Source: a virus. From it: 64,000 nt of DNA. Shown one piece after another: positions 8,659 to 16,675 of this stretch. The position numbers were made by a program, and so were the translations under genes. Below the pieces are notes generated by a model. It was not told the DNA's origin, did not search any database, and worked only from the letters and a program-made list of their open reading frames with translations. Location: positions 1 through 64,000 of IMG/VR virus record IMGVR_UViG_3300010160_000036. One strand, given 5' to 3'. Position 1 is the first letter of the stretch; every line of letters starts with the position of its first letter.

Positions 8659-9522
8659 TTATACTCTACGCTTAGTAGAATTACGTGACTCAGCTACAGG
8701 GCTCTTTGTGTTTACACCACTAGCTTGTGTCTTAGTTGGGGCCGGTGCCTTTTCTAAGCTTTGTTTAGCTTGTGCAGGTGCATTCTTAAATGATCCAGCG
8801 CCTTTTACTTGTGTTTCGCCCTTAGTACCATAGTTAGTAGGAGCTTTTGGACTTGTTGGAACTGACTCAGCCGCACCAGAGAATTTAACTGGACGACTGT
8901 CCATACCAGCTTGTCCGCTGTTTGCTAAACTTGTGCTCTTTGTTTGAACTCCGTTGTCGCCACCAATCTTAGAACCATATAGTCCTGGAACGTTTTTCAA
9001 TGTAATAGCTTCCATTACTGATTCATCAGTGTCATCTTCGTCCATATCATCTTCCATCATGTCTTCGTCACCCATATTATCTGCATCATGGTCACTTGGT
9101 CCGCCCATGTTATCTGCATCTGGTTCTTCATGATCTCCGCCCATAATTTCTTCAAACTCAGCCATCAACTGATCTAGTTTGTCTTCTAAATCAACAACGC
9201 GGTCTTCTAGGCCTTCTTCTCCGCCTTCTTCATCATCCATGTCTAGATCGATTACTTCGTCATCACCGTCATCACCAAATTCTAAATCATCTTCTTCTTC
9301 TTCAGTCATGCCTTGTTCTTCAGCACCAATCTCGTCAAGTAGATCACCTACTTGACCGCCCATGCCGCCTTCCATTTGGCCGCCCATGCCGTCTTCGTCC
9401 ATCATTGATTCATAAATCTCGCGGCTTTTTTCAACTACGATATCATGAAATAATGCTTTAGCTTGTTCTTCATTCTCATTGATAATCAAATCAATAAGTT
9501 GTTCAAATTTTTTGTTGTCCAT
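8659..9522 (-). CDS. 67: Acidic prohead core protein, gp67-like
   Basis: The 287-residue protein begins with about 40 residues resembling T4 gp67 (FEQLIDLIINENEEQAKALF then a helical EKSREIYESMM). A very acidic Asp/Glu/Met/Gly region follows (about 45-170), then a basic, Pro/Ala/Thr/Lys-rich tail ending TKRRV. T4 gp67 is only about 80 residues, so the C-terminal half is an extension. Its place between portal and protease matches T4 gene order. It is probably a core component cleaved by gp21. The start is supported by AGGAG eight bases upstream and by a late motif at 9556-9563. Confidence 0.7.
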   Translation of the reverse strand: MDNKKFEQLIDLIINENEEQAKALFHDIVVEKSREIYESMMDEDGMGGQMEGGMGGQVGDLLDEIGAEEQGMTEEEEDDLEFGDDGDDEVIDLDMDDEEGGEEGLEDRVVDLEDKLDQLMAEFEEIMGGDHEEPDADNMGGPSDHDADNMGDEDMMEDDMDEDDTDESVMEAITLKNVPGLYGSKIGGDNGVQTKSTSLANSGQAGMDSRPVKFSGAAESVPTSPKAPTNYGTKGETQVKGAGSFKNAPAQAKQSLEKAPAPTKTQASGVNTKSPVAESRNSTKRRV

Positions 9523-9555
9523 TGAATTTTCTCCTAGTAATGGCTTTGTGTAAAG

Positions 9556-9563
9556 TTATTTAG
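9556..9563 (-). promoter_or_regulatory. T4-type late promoter motif CTAAATAA
   Basis: CTAAATAA on the minus strand, 34 bases before the gp67-like start and immediately after a terminator. It allows the core-protease-scaffold-capsid genes to be transcribed separately from the portal unit. Confidence 0.6.
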
Positions 9564-9571
9564 TGGGTATC

Positions 9572-9596
9572 AAAAAAAACAGCACATTAAGTGCTG
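9572..9596 (-). terminator. Intrinsic terminator between portal and core genes
   Basis: On the minus strand a CAGCAC/GTGCTG stem with a five-base loop (9580-9596) is followed by eight U residues (9572-9579). It ends the portal/78-residue gene transcript just before the late motif of the next unit. Confidence 0.85.
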
Positions 9597-9633
9597 ATTT
9601 TTTACGTTTTTGCCTAAGATAACTAGAATTTAT

Positions 9634-9870
9634 TTAAACAGTTGGTCCACCAGCTGCATCGGCATTTGCTTGAGGTCCATATTGTTCATGAACCTTCTTT
9701 AAATAATTAACTTTTTCATAGTTTCTAACATCATTCATCTTGCGTAATTTACGGATTTGTTTTAGTGTTAGTTTAGTTTTACGGCTTTCTCTCCATTTTG
9801 GGCTACTGTTGTCATCTTCAACATCTTGTAGACCTGGTATAGCCGGCTCGTACATTTCAAAAAGTTTCAT
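9634..9870 (-). CDS. Small conserved head-module protein (78 aa)
   Basis: This basic 78-residue protein lies between portal and gp67-like genes. Its central segment (KLTLKQIRKLRKMNDVRNYE, about 33-52) is likely helical and is of a kind I recognise from the same locus in marine T4-like phages; no function is known to me. Position suggests a head core or portal-associated role analogous to T4 gp67/gp68. The start has AGGAAAA upstream and a late motif at 9887-9894 in the short gap after portal. Confidence 0.65.
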   Translation of the reverse strand: MKLFEMYEPAIPGLQDVEDDNSSPKWRESRKTKLTLKQIRKLRKMNDVRNYEKVNYLKKVHEQYGPQANADAAGGPTV

Positions 9871-9886
9871 TATTTTTCCTATAATG

Positions 9887-9894
9887 TATTTATC
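9887..9894 (-). promoter_or_regulatory. T4-type late promoter motif GATAAATA
   Basis: GATAAATA on the minus strand, directly after the portal stop codon and 16 bases before the start of the 78-residue protein. Confidence 0.6.
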
Positions 9895-11697
9895 TTACAT
9901 TCCATTACCTGCGGGTGCTGGCATATTCTGTCCCGGTACTGCTTCACCTGGTTTTTGTACTTGTCCTGCAGCATCTAATTCTGGATTAACTTCATCATTT
10001 TCATCGCCGGCCAAAGCCTCTTCACCAGTTGTTGTGTCCGTTTCGATATCGCCTGCACTAATACCAATACTACGTAAGTCTTTACCTTGTGGATCAACTT
10101 CAATTTCTTTATTATTTTCTTCACGCCACATCTTCTCGTTCTTATTAATTTCGTCTTCTGTCAATCCCAAGAAGCGTTCTAGCGCAAATCGTTTAGATAT
10201 ATATGGGTACTGTTCTATACTTGTAAAAGTAGAAACACGTGCGGTATCTAGTTCTGTTTGACGATATGCGGCAAAGTTTTGTGGTGGATTAAACTCTAGT
10301 GTAAACAAGTTACTATCAATGTTTAAACCTCTCCAGCGTAAGAATAACTTGAATTCTTCATCAAGCTTTCTACCAATATAGTTTTGTAGTCGTTCACAAT
10401 ATTGATTGAAACGAAACTCTTGAATCATAGCAGTACCAACACGACCATCGCTTAAAGGTGTTGTATTATCATCAGGTCCAGTAGGTAAATAACTACTTGG
10501 AACACGTAGACCACGTGCTAAACGATTATTGAAATACTTCAAGTCATCAATCTCACCCAAATTTTGTCCACCGGGTAATAGTTCCACACTAGAACCACGA
10601 CCTTCAGCAGTAACTGGGAAGAAATAATCTTCGTTCATACTTAATGGATTATAAGTAGCATCAACAATTGCTTGTCCTCCACCTACACTAGGAATGCGTC
10701 TTTGATGAATCTCATTCTTAATACGTTCAACAAATGCCATGGCCATGTGACTTGGCATATTACCAACGTCAATTTTAAACACTCTACGTTCTGGCGCTCG
10801 TTGTACACGATAGATGAGAACTGCGTCTTCTAATAGTTCTTTTTGTTTATATACTTTAAAGATGTTCTCTAGTATTGACTGACCAAAGGGCCAAAATCTA
10901 TCAAGACCTTCTGTTAAGCTTAGATGCACTACGTGTTTAGCATCAACAGCGGCTTCATTAAATCCAAGACTGAATCGTGATCCAGTTGTGTTACTTCCAC
11001 TAGGAACTGTATATCCACCACTAGCACCTGATCCACCACCTGTACCGCCCATACCTGTAACAGGACTAGCGGCATAATCAGTATTTGTCTTTTCAGCCAC
11101 AGTCAAGTTTTCCAAGTTAATGTTCAAATCTTTTAAAACATATTGTTCTGGTTTCTTGCCTTCACTTTCGTTAACAATAACTTTGATAACTTTAATCATG
11201 TCAACCCAATATAACTTAAAGTTTTCCGGGTCGCGCACAAAAACTTGATCTCCATACTTTAAACAGTTTCTAAAGATTTTGAATAGTCGTGTGTTGAATT
11301 CGTTTAGTTTGCTCCATTGCTGAAGTTGAGTTTTTAGTAATTCAATTTCATGGGGAGTTGGATCATCTTTCCAATTTAAGTTAAAGGGAGTTTGATTGTG
11401 TTCATTTTTTTGTGTACTGAACTCAGCAATGATATCTAAACATGCGTTGATTTCAGCATCAACGTCCATCATCTCATATTGATTATATCGTTCAATACGG
11501 TTTGGGTGACCAGTATATACTTCTGGTAAACGACTGCGATAGTTTTTGTAACCAAAGTCATCATTGTTTGTGCCACCTGTTGGTGATCCATTTTGTCCTG
11601 AACTACCATTCCATGCACCATTGTTACTATTGCCACCGGCAATAGGACTCATTGTTCCAGCTGCATTAACTCTGGTAAATCGTTTCTTGTATGTCAT
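9895..11697 (-). CDS. 20: Portal protein gp20
   Basis: The 600-residue protein forms the dodecameric head vertex for DNA packaging and tail joining. It matches the gp20 family through the RLPEVYTGHPNRIERYNQYE region (about 56-75), MMDVDAEINACLDIIAEFST (about 76-95), VQRAPERRVFKIDVGNMP, and the TPLSDGRVGTAMIQEFRFNQ stem/clip region. It is longer than T4 gp20 (524 residues); the extra length includes a Gly/Ser/Asn-rich N-terminus, a Gly-rich loop near residues 215-240 and an acidic Pro-rich C-terminus. A late motif lies 17 bases upstream, but no strong ribosome site is visible. Confidence 0.95.
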   Translation of the reverse strand: MTYKKRFTRVNAAGTMSPIAGGNSNNGAWNGSSGQNGSPTGGTNNDDFGYKNYRSRLPEVYTGHPNRIERYNQYEMMDVDAEINACLDIIAEFSTQKNEHNQTPFNLNWKDDPTPHEIELLKTQLQQWSKLNEFNTRLFKIFRNCLKYGDQVFVRDPENFKLYWVDMIKVIKVIVNESEGKKPEQYVLKDLNINLENLTVAEKTNTDYAASPVTGMGGTGGGSGASGGYTVPSGSNTTGSRFSLGFNEAAVDAKHVVHLSLTEGLDRFWPFGQSILENIFKVYKQKELLEDAVLIYRVQRAPERRVFKIDVGNMPSHMAMAFVERIKNEIHQRRIPSVGGGQAIVDATYNPLSMNEDYFFPVTAEGRGSSVELLPGGQNLGEIDDLKYFNNRLARGLRVPSSYLPTGPDDNTTPLSDGRVGTAMIQEFRFNQYCERLQNYIGRKLDEEFKLFLRWRGLNIDSNLFTLEFNPPQNFAAYRQTELDTARVSTFTSIEQYPYISKRFALERFLGLTEDEINKNEKMWREENNKEIEVDPQGKDLRSIGISAGDIETDTTTGEEALAGDENDEVNPELDAAGQVQKPGEAVPGQNMPAPAGNGM

Positions 11698-11714
11698 ATA
11701 TTAGGGCCTATACA

Positions 11715-11722
11715 CTATTTAG
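11715..11722 (-). promoter_or_regulatory. T4-type late promoter motif CTAAATAG
   Basis: CTAAATAG on the minus strand in the 27-base gap between the tape-measure stop and the portal start. Confidence 0.55.
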
Positions 11723-11724
11723 TA

Positions 11725-14700
11725 TTAAGCTTGTGAATACTGCAATATTTTACTAGATATATTATTACCATCTTCTAATGCAGCCAACATTGATCCAAAT
11801 TTATCTTCCATCATTTCAGACAATTGTTGCATCATATCTGTCATATCAGTATTTGGCATGGCGCTTGTTACCGAATCATTTAGTGCTGGTATTGACATTT
11901 CGGCTGGTTGTTTTTCTACTTGTGCTAATTTTTGATTTATATTGTCAGTTTGAATTCCATTAAGTACAGTTTCTCTAGGGTGTAACATTATCGGGAAACC
12001 AGATGTTGGTCCATCAAAAAATCCCCCAGTAGCCGCGCCGGCTACATATGAAGGTGTTTCATTTTCTGACGAGAAAGTAGGCACAGTAACTGGATTTTTA
12101 GCTTTGTCTTTGCTTACAGGTTCTGCGCTTGCTACGTTAGTTGCTTTGGCTTTGTCTTTGCTTACAGGTTCTGCGCTTGCTACGTTAGTTGCTTTGGCTT
12201 TGTCTTTGCTTACAGGTTCTGCGCTTGCTACGTTAGTTGCTTTGTCTGCGGCAGCGCTAGCCATTTGATTTTCTCGGTCTATTTTGTTATAATCCCTCAT
12301 CCAACCAGCTTGATATCTCTCTGGTGTTAATCCTTTATTTACTGCCAAAGCTTCTTTGCTTATCTTACCTTGAAGATTACCCGTATACCAAGCATTAGGA
12401 ATTTTACTGACATCACCCTTAGATTGTCTTAGTAAATCTTCTACATAGTGTTTTGCAACTGCATCTTGCACTTCTTTTGGTGCATCCCTAGCATGTTTAT
12501 ATTCAGTGCCTATTCCTGCAGCTTTAGCTTGTTGTGCCCATGTACTGTCAATAAATTGATAGGCTCCGCTAGCAGATGACCCTTTAGCCTTTGCATTATA
12601 ATTATTACCAGATTCACGCTTACGAATCGTAGCCATTGCTTTGTCAACATCACTTGCATTTACTGGAAGATTACTCTGTTGTTCACGACCATATGTTGTT
12701 TTTTTAGAAGCCCCGAGTGTAGATGCATCCTTAGCTTTTCCTGTTGAACTTTCGTCTATAGGAGGTGCGGCTCCTGCCTTCCGCGCATCTTCCATAGTCT
12801 TGTAGACTTCTTTACCAATACTGCGTTGTTTCTTGTTTATTTCACGTAAATCATTTTGTTCTTTTAAGAAGGCTTCTCTTTTAGACGCCATTGCCTTCAT
12901 TGATTCTTTGTTAGCGTCATCTTCAGATTTTTGTGCAGATTCTTTTTGTGCTTTTGTTGCAGTTGGATCAGCTTGTATTTTTTTATTAGCATCCATCGCA
13001 GCCTGTTGTTTATTCAATGCTTCGGTATCTGCTTTTTTTGCTTTTTCTAATGGACTTACACCTGAAGGAGCTGTTGCTTTACCGGTACTACCTCCTGGGC
13101 CTGAACCTCCTGGGCCTGAACCTCCTGAGCCTGAACCGCCGGGCGCTTTGCCTTCAATTTTTAAGTCACCTTTAATGATTAAATCACCGGTGAATTCCAT
13201 ACTCTGATCTGATAGTGTTCCACTGGCATGGCCCGAACTACCCGGAGACGCACTACCCGGAGAACCTGCTTTATTTTTATAAGTTGATGGGAATAGATAC
13301 TCCCACCAATGAGTATCACCTCGAGGATTAGCCCAATTTCCATTGGGCCCATAATTGTTATTTGCAGAAACATCGGTGCTAGGCATACTACCTGAACCAT
13401 TAGATTTGTTACTATTACCGGGGCTAGATTTCCAAGGTGGTTCTTTAGATGTTAAACGTTTCCACCAGCTACCGTCACTTGCACCACCTGTTAAAAGTGA
13501 TCCGCCGCCGGTGTTCTTTCCAGGAGTTCCGCCAACCGGTCCCTTTGCACCTACAGTGTCTCCAAATACTTTAACTGCGTTTTCAAACGTTGTGGATGCA
13601 AATTTATTTAATTCTGCTGAATAATTAAATGACTTAACTACACTATCCATTGTCATAGCAGCCGCTTGTTGCGATCTGCCTGCATCAACCATGTTTTTAG
13701 TACTTTGATCTGGATTGTTTTCTTTTTCTTGTTGTAGTTTCTTTAATGCATCTGAAATACTCATTCCAGGATTCTTTTCTTGTAACTTTCGTGCTTGCTC
13801 AAATCTCTTACTTTCATCTACGGTAGAGCCTATTCCACCCAAGAATAATCCACTAGTGTCACCACTTATTTTAGCTAAAGGAGCAACACGGCGTGCCTGA
13901 TCTTTTGAACTTTTGTTTGCAGCATCTAGTATATCTTCAACGTTTCTATTGCCTTCACGTATTAAATCAAATCCTTTTCTGTATTGCTGACTTGCAATTG
14001 CGCCTTCTTGTGTAGTAAATCCACCTTTGTTTACACCTACGTCAACTATACCTTTTACACCTCTACTATTCCCCAACTCTTGTTCACGGGAAGCCAGTGC
14101 CATAACCATTTTTAATCGTTCAGATTCTTGAGTGTCACCTCTATCTTCAGCCATAAGCATTGCTGCTCGTAGCTGGTCTATTTTCATTACTGCTTCACGT
14201 GCTTCTTCTTGTTCTTTTTTAGTAGCTCCGGTTAACTGTGACAATCTATCTAATTGTTCAATGTATTCTTTAGCACCTCTAATTTGCTCGGCTTGAGTTT
14301 TATTAAGATCCAGTCCCATGCGAGTTTGCATAGACATATATTTTAGTGTATGCTCACGTTGTTCATCAGCAGTTACACCTAATAATTCTAATTTTGCACC
14401 AAGATCACTTTTATATAATTTACCAGCTACTTCGGCAAATTGTCTAGCACCTTCTGCGGTCGTAGTGCCAAAAAGTTTTAAATCTTTTGAATTACTTTTT
14501 AATAACGCATTGAATTTTTCTATCTCTGATGCTGCCATTCCCAATGTTTGAAGTGTATCAAACACTCCATCCATTCCTCTAGCAGTAGATAGACCGGACT
14601 TACTTAATTCATTGAAAGATTTGAATAGTCTGTCTGTTTGTTCGGCAGCAACTTCATTAAATTCAGCTGCCTTTTTAACCCCATATCCAACAGCTTGTAA

Positions 14701-15561
14701 TCCTACAGAAAGTGCTCTAGCACCTATTTTAGCTGCTAGTCCCAATCCTGGAATAAACCATAATGCGGCACTTATAAAGTTTATTGCACTGTTTAAACCA
14801 TCGGCAAATTTAGTTACAGCTTTTGCCCCTACCATTGCACCTCGCTCACCTGCATAGATAGATTTGGTTAGTTGCATAGTAGCAGCCGATAATCCCCCAA
14901 ATACTGCTTGAGCTGCCGCAAAACCAACATTTAATCTAGCAGAGCCTCCAACCAATTCTGATAGTCCATTAGTTACCGAACCAAAAGCACCACCGGATTT
15001 TTCAAATTCAGCAGATAAATTTGCAATATCTTTAGCAGACCCTATTTGAAGTTTGGCTGCTATGTTAGCATTTGATACTTGCTTACTACTAACAGCGTTT
15101 TCTTTTTCTATTTTTGCATTTGATGCTGCATTTTCTATAGCTGCTTGTGTTCTTCTTTCCGCATTTAATCTATCACCTTGCTGTAGAAATTCTTTCTGTT
15201 GTTTAGTTAGCTCAACAATGGTGCTAATTACTTTGCCGTTTTCATCGATAGCAATGTTTCTATTTTTCTTTTCTCTTTCAAATAGTTCGGTTTGATCTTT
15301 GGCTCTATTTTTTTCTTCTTCGGTTTGTTTTCTAGTGGCAGAGGTATTAGCACCAACAGCAGCCGTATTTGCGTCCGAGGCTGCGGCTGCCGCAGCCGCA
15401 GCTTTTGCTGCTTCCTCAGCTTGTGCCTTTAACTTGTCAACCCCTAGTCTTTTACCTAACTTCTCTACTGCTTGATCAGTAAGCTGTATGTTGCCAATAA
15501 GAGCAGTAAGGGCTTCATTAAGGAGTCTCAGCTTTTCTTGTTCAATTTCTTTTTCGTCCAT
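11725..15561 (-). CDS. Tail tape-measure protein with lytic-transglycosylase-like domain
   Basis: The 1278-residue protein has an Ala-rich coiled-coil N-terminus (about 1-180), a hydrophobic stretch typical of tape measures (about 205-300, including ISAALWFIPGLGLAAKIGAR), and long helical segments to about 620. Gly/Ser/Pro linkers with GGSGPG repeats follow (about 655-830). Residues ~975-1085 look like a transglycosylase: RESGNNYNAKAKG with likely catalytic E983, SASGAYQFIDSTW, and a C-terminal Trp/Tyr motif. This would cut peptidoglycan during DNA entry. Three perfect 16-residue repeats (ATNVASAEPVSKDKAK) follow. T4 gp29 is much shorter (590) and lacks such an enzyme. The gene diverges from the gp26-like chaperone locus, which supports the tape-measure call. 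The start is preceded by a late motif at 15588-15595. Confidence 0.8.
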   Translation of the reverse strand: MDEKEIEQEKLRLLNEALTALIGNIQLTDQAVEKLGKRLGVDKLKAQAEEAAKAAAAAAAASDANTAAVGANTSATRKQTEEEKNRAKDQTELFEREKKNRNIAIDENGKVISTIVELTKQQKEFLQQGDRLNAERRTQAAIENAASNAKIEKENAVSSKQVSNANIAAKLQIGSAKDIANLSAEFEKSGGAFGSVTNGLSELVGGSARLNVGFAAAQAVFGGLSAATMQLTKSIYAGERGAMVGAKAVTKFADGLNSAINFISAALWFIPGLGLAAKIGARALSVGLQAVGYGVKKAAEFNEVAAEQTDRLFKSFNELSKSGLSTARGMDGVFDTLQTLGMAASEIEKFNALLKSNSKDLKLFGTTTAEGARQFAEVAGKLYKSDLGAKLELLGVTADEQREHTLKYMSMQTRMGLDLNKTQAEQIRGAKEYIEQLDRLSQLTGATKKEQEEAREAVMKIDQLRAAMLMAEDRGDTQESERLKMVMALASREQELGNSRGVKGIVDVGVNKGGFTTQEGAIASQQYRKGFDLIREGNRNVEDILDAANKSSKDQARRVAPLAKISGDTSGLFLGGIGSTVDESKRFEQARKLQEKNPGMSISDALKKLQQEKENNPDQSTKNMVDAGRSQQAAAMTMDSVVKSFNYSAELNKFASTTFENAVKVFGDTVGAKGPVGGTPGKNTGGGSLLTGGASDGSWWKRLTSKEPPWKSSPGNSNKSNGSGSMPSTDVSANNNYGPNGNWANPRGDTHWWEYLFPSTYKNKAGSPGSASPGSSGHASGTLSDQSMEFTGDLIIKGDLKIEGKAPGGSGSGGSGPGGSGPGGSTGKATAPSGVSPLEKAKKADTEALNKQQAAMDANKKIQADPTATKAQKESAQKSEDDANKESMKAMASKREAFLKEQNDLREINKKQRSIGKEVYKTMEDARKAGAAPPIDESSTGKAKDASTLGASKKTTYGREQQSNLPVNASDVDKAMATIRKRESGNNYNAKAKGSSASGAYQFIDSTWAQQAKAAGIGTEYKHARDAPKEVQDAVAKHYVEDLLRQSKGDVSKIPNAWYTGNLQGKISKEALAVNKGLTPERYQAGWMRDYNKIDRENQMASAAADKATNVASAEPVSKDKAKATNVASAEPVSKDKAKATNVASAEPVSKDKAKNPVTVPTFSSENETPSYVAGAATGGFFDGPTSGFPIMLHPRETVLNGIQTDNINQKLAQVEKQPAEMSIPALNDSVTSAMPNTDMTDMMQQLSEMMEDKFGSMLAALEDGNNISSKILQYSQA
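12101..12244 (-). repeat. Three perfect 48-bp tandem repeats inside the tape-measure gene
   Basis: Units at 12101-12148, 12149-12196 and 12197-12244 are identical at the DNA level and in frame, each encoding ATNVASAEPVSKDKAK. Perfect identity points to recent duplication. They form an Ala/Lys-rich linker after the enzymatic domain. Confidence 0.95.
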
Positions 15562-15571
15562 ATTTTAACCA

Positions 15572-15579
15572 CTAAATAA
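15572..15579 (+). promoter_or_regulatory. T4-type late promoter motif CTAAATAA (rightward)
   Basis: CTAAATAA lies 50 bases before ATG 15630 of the gp26-like gene. It faces the leftward motif at 15588-15595, so the two transcripts would overlap slightly. Confidence 0.6.
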
Positions 15580-15587
15580 TTCAATAG

Positions 15588-15595
15588 TATTTATG
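15588..15595 (-). promoter_or_regulatory. T4-type late promoter motif CATAAATA (leftward)
   Basis: CATAAATA on the minus strand, 26 bases before the tape-measure ATG at 15561. Confidence 0.6.
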
Positions 15596-15629
15596 ATTTG
15601 AAAAAATACTAATTTTGGAGATTACAAAC

Positions 15630-16451
15630 ATGACAAACCCGCTAAAACAATACTTTCGCAGACCCGCAATATACATGAAACTTCCCAGTGAAGGTAAATT
15701 TTATTCAGAGGGGTCAATTGACCTACCGGATAACAAAGAACTGCCTATCTATCCCATGACAGCGATTGACGAGATTACTAGTAAAACACCGGATATGCTG
15801 TTTAATGGCTCGGCAATAGTTGAAATTATCAGAAGCTGTGTTCCTAACATTAAAAATCCATGGGAAATCCCACAGATTGATTTGGACCCTATACTAGTAG
15901 CCATCAGAGCAGCAACCAACGGTAATAGTTTGGATATCAACAGCACATGTCCATCATGTGAGGAAGAAGGAAAATACGGCATTAACCTTACGGGATTACT
16001 GACTTCACTTAAATCAGGTAACTATGATGAAGAAATTACTATCAATGAATTGAAATTCAAGTTTAAACCATTGTCATATAAACAAATTAATCAAGTTAAT
16101 AGTTCACAATTTGAAATACAAGCGGTGATGAATGGTCTAGAAAATATAGATGATGATGTAATTAGACAAGCTAAGACAACAGAATCTATGACAAAATTAA
16201 CTGAATTGAGTATGAGTTTTGTAGCTGAATCAATAGAGCATGTTACAAGCCCGTCAGCCTTTGTAGTTGAAAAAGAATATATTTTGGATTTCTTAAAAAA
16301 CTGTGATAAACAGACATTTGATGCACTAAGAAAATCTACCATTGATTTACGAGAATCAAGCGAAATTAAACCATTACGTATTAAATGCGTAAATTGCGCT
16401 AATGAATATGACCAAACATTAGTGTTAAATGCAACTGATTTTTTCGATTAA
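15630..16451 (+). CDS. 26: Baseplate hub / tail chaperone gp26-like protein (0-frame product)
   Basis: The 273-residue protein matches the T4 gp26 / T4 baseplate family: NPLKQYFRRPAIYMKLPSEG at the N-terminus, then LPIYPMTAIDEITSKTPDML. It has two CxxC pairs, one in STCPSCEEEG (about 105-115) and one in IKCVNCANEYDQ near residue 255, which could form a zinc site. I chose ATG 15630 because GGAG lies nine bases before it; a TTG at 15615 overlaps that ribosome site. The last codons contain the slippery heptamer T TTT TTC (16439-16445), so some ribosomes probably shift into the -1 frame and extend the protein by 76 residues. The divergent tape-measure gene starts 69 bases away. Confidence 0.85.
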   Translation: MTNPLKQYFRRPAIYMKLPSEGKFYSEGSIDLPDNKELPIYPMTAIDEITSKTPDMLFNGSAIVEIIRSCVPNIKNPWEIPQIDLDPILVAIRAATNGNSLDINSTCPSCEEEGKYGINLTGLLTSLKSGNYDEEITINELKFKFKPLSYKQINQVNSSQFEIQAVMNGLENIDDDVIRQAKTTESMTKLTELSMSFVAESIEHVTSPSAFVVEKEYILDFLKNCDKQTFDALRKSTIDLRESSEIKPLRIKCVNCANEYDQTLVLNATDFFD

Positions 16452-16484
16452 GGCTTCTCACCCTAGACTCCAAGGGTGTGAGCC
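16439..16484 (+). promoter_or_regulatory. -1 programmed ribosomal frameshift signal
   Basis: The sequence shows the complete canonical layout. A slippery heptamer T TTT TTC in the gp26 frame lies at 16439-16445, followed by a six-base spacer (GATTAA, holding the 0-frame stop) and a hairpin at 16452-16484. The stem pairs GGCT(T)C with GAGCC and CACCC (16459-16463) with GGGTG (16474-16478) around a ten-base loop. The -1 frame has a TGA at 16436-16438, so it opens exactly at the slippery site. Confidence 0.8.
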
Positions 16485-16675
16485 AATTAATTGAAAACAT
16501 GGAGCAAGAGTCTAATGACATAAAGAAATCTGCATTGAAGCTATCATGGTTTATGCGTGGAGGAGCAACCTATGAGGATATACTTAATATGTCAGATATG
16601 GAAAGAACAGCTATGTCTGAATTGATTGAAGAAAATTTGGATACAACTAAAAAGTCGGGATTACCATTCTTCTAA
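16445..16675 (+). CDS. -1 frame extension of gp26-like protein (tail chaperone C-terminal domain)
   Basis: From CGA 16445 the -1 frame runs 76 residues to TAA 16675. Joined to gp26 it makes a 348-residue fusion. The segment includes a helical LIENMEQESNDIKKSALKLS part and the conserved WFMRGGATYEDILNMSDMER and KKSGLPFF motifs, which I recognise as a small conserved module at this locus in T4-like phages. Within this frame the first possible starts are GTG 16478 and ATG 16499. Neither has a well-spaced ribosome site, and GTG 16478 lies inside the hairpin. Frameshifting is therefore the better explanation, by analogy with G/GT tail-assembly chaperones. Independent initiation remains possible. 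Confidence 0.75.
   Translation, partial: RLRLLTLDSKGVSQLIENMEQESNDIKKSALKLSWFMRGGATYEDILNMSDMERTAMSELIEENLDTTKKSGLPFF

Noticed and set aside
9740-10261. 173-residue rightward frame
   Set aside because: Antisense to portal and the 78-residue gene; Ser/Leu/Ile-rich shadow with no support.
12101-12244. CRISPR array
   Set aside because: The repeats are contiguous, without spacers, and translate in frame; they are a coding tandem repeat.
13085-13145. Gly-Ser-Pro repeat DNA in the tape-measure gene as a separate repeat element
   Set aside because: It is a short imperfect linker repeat explained by the protein's GGSGPG composition.
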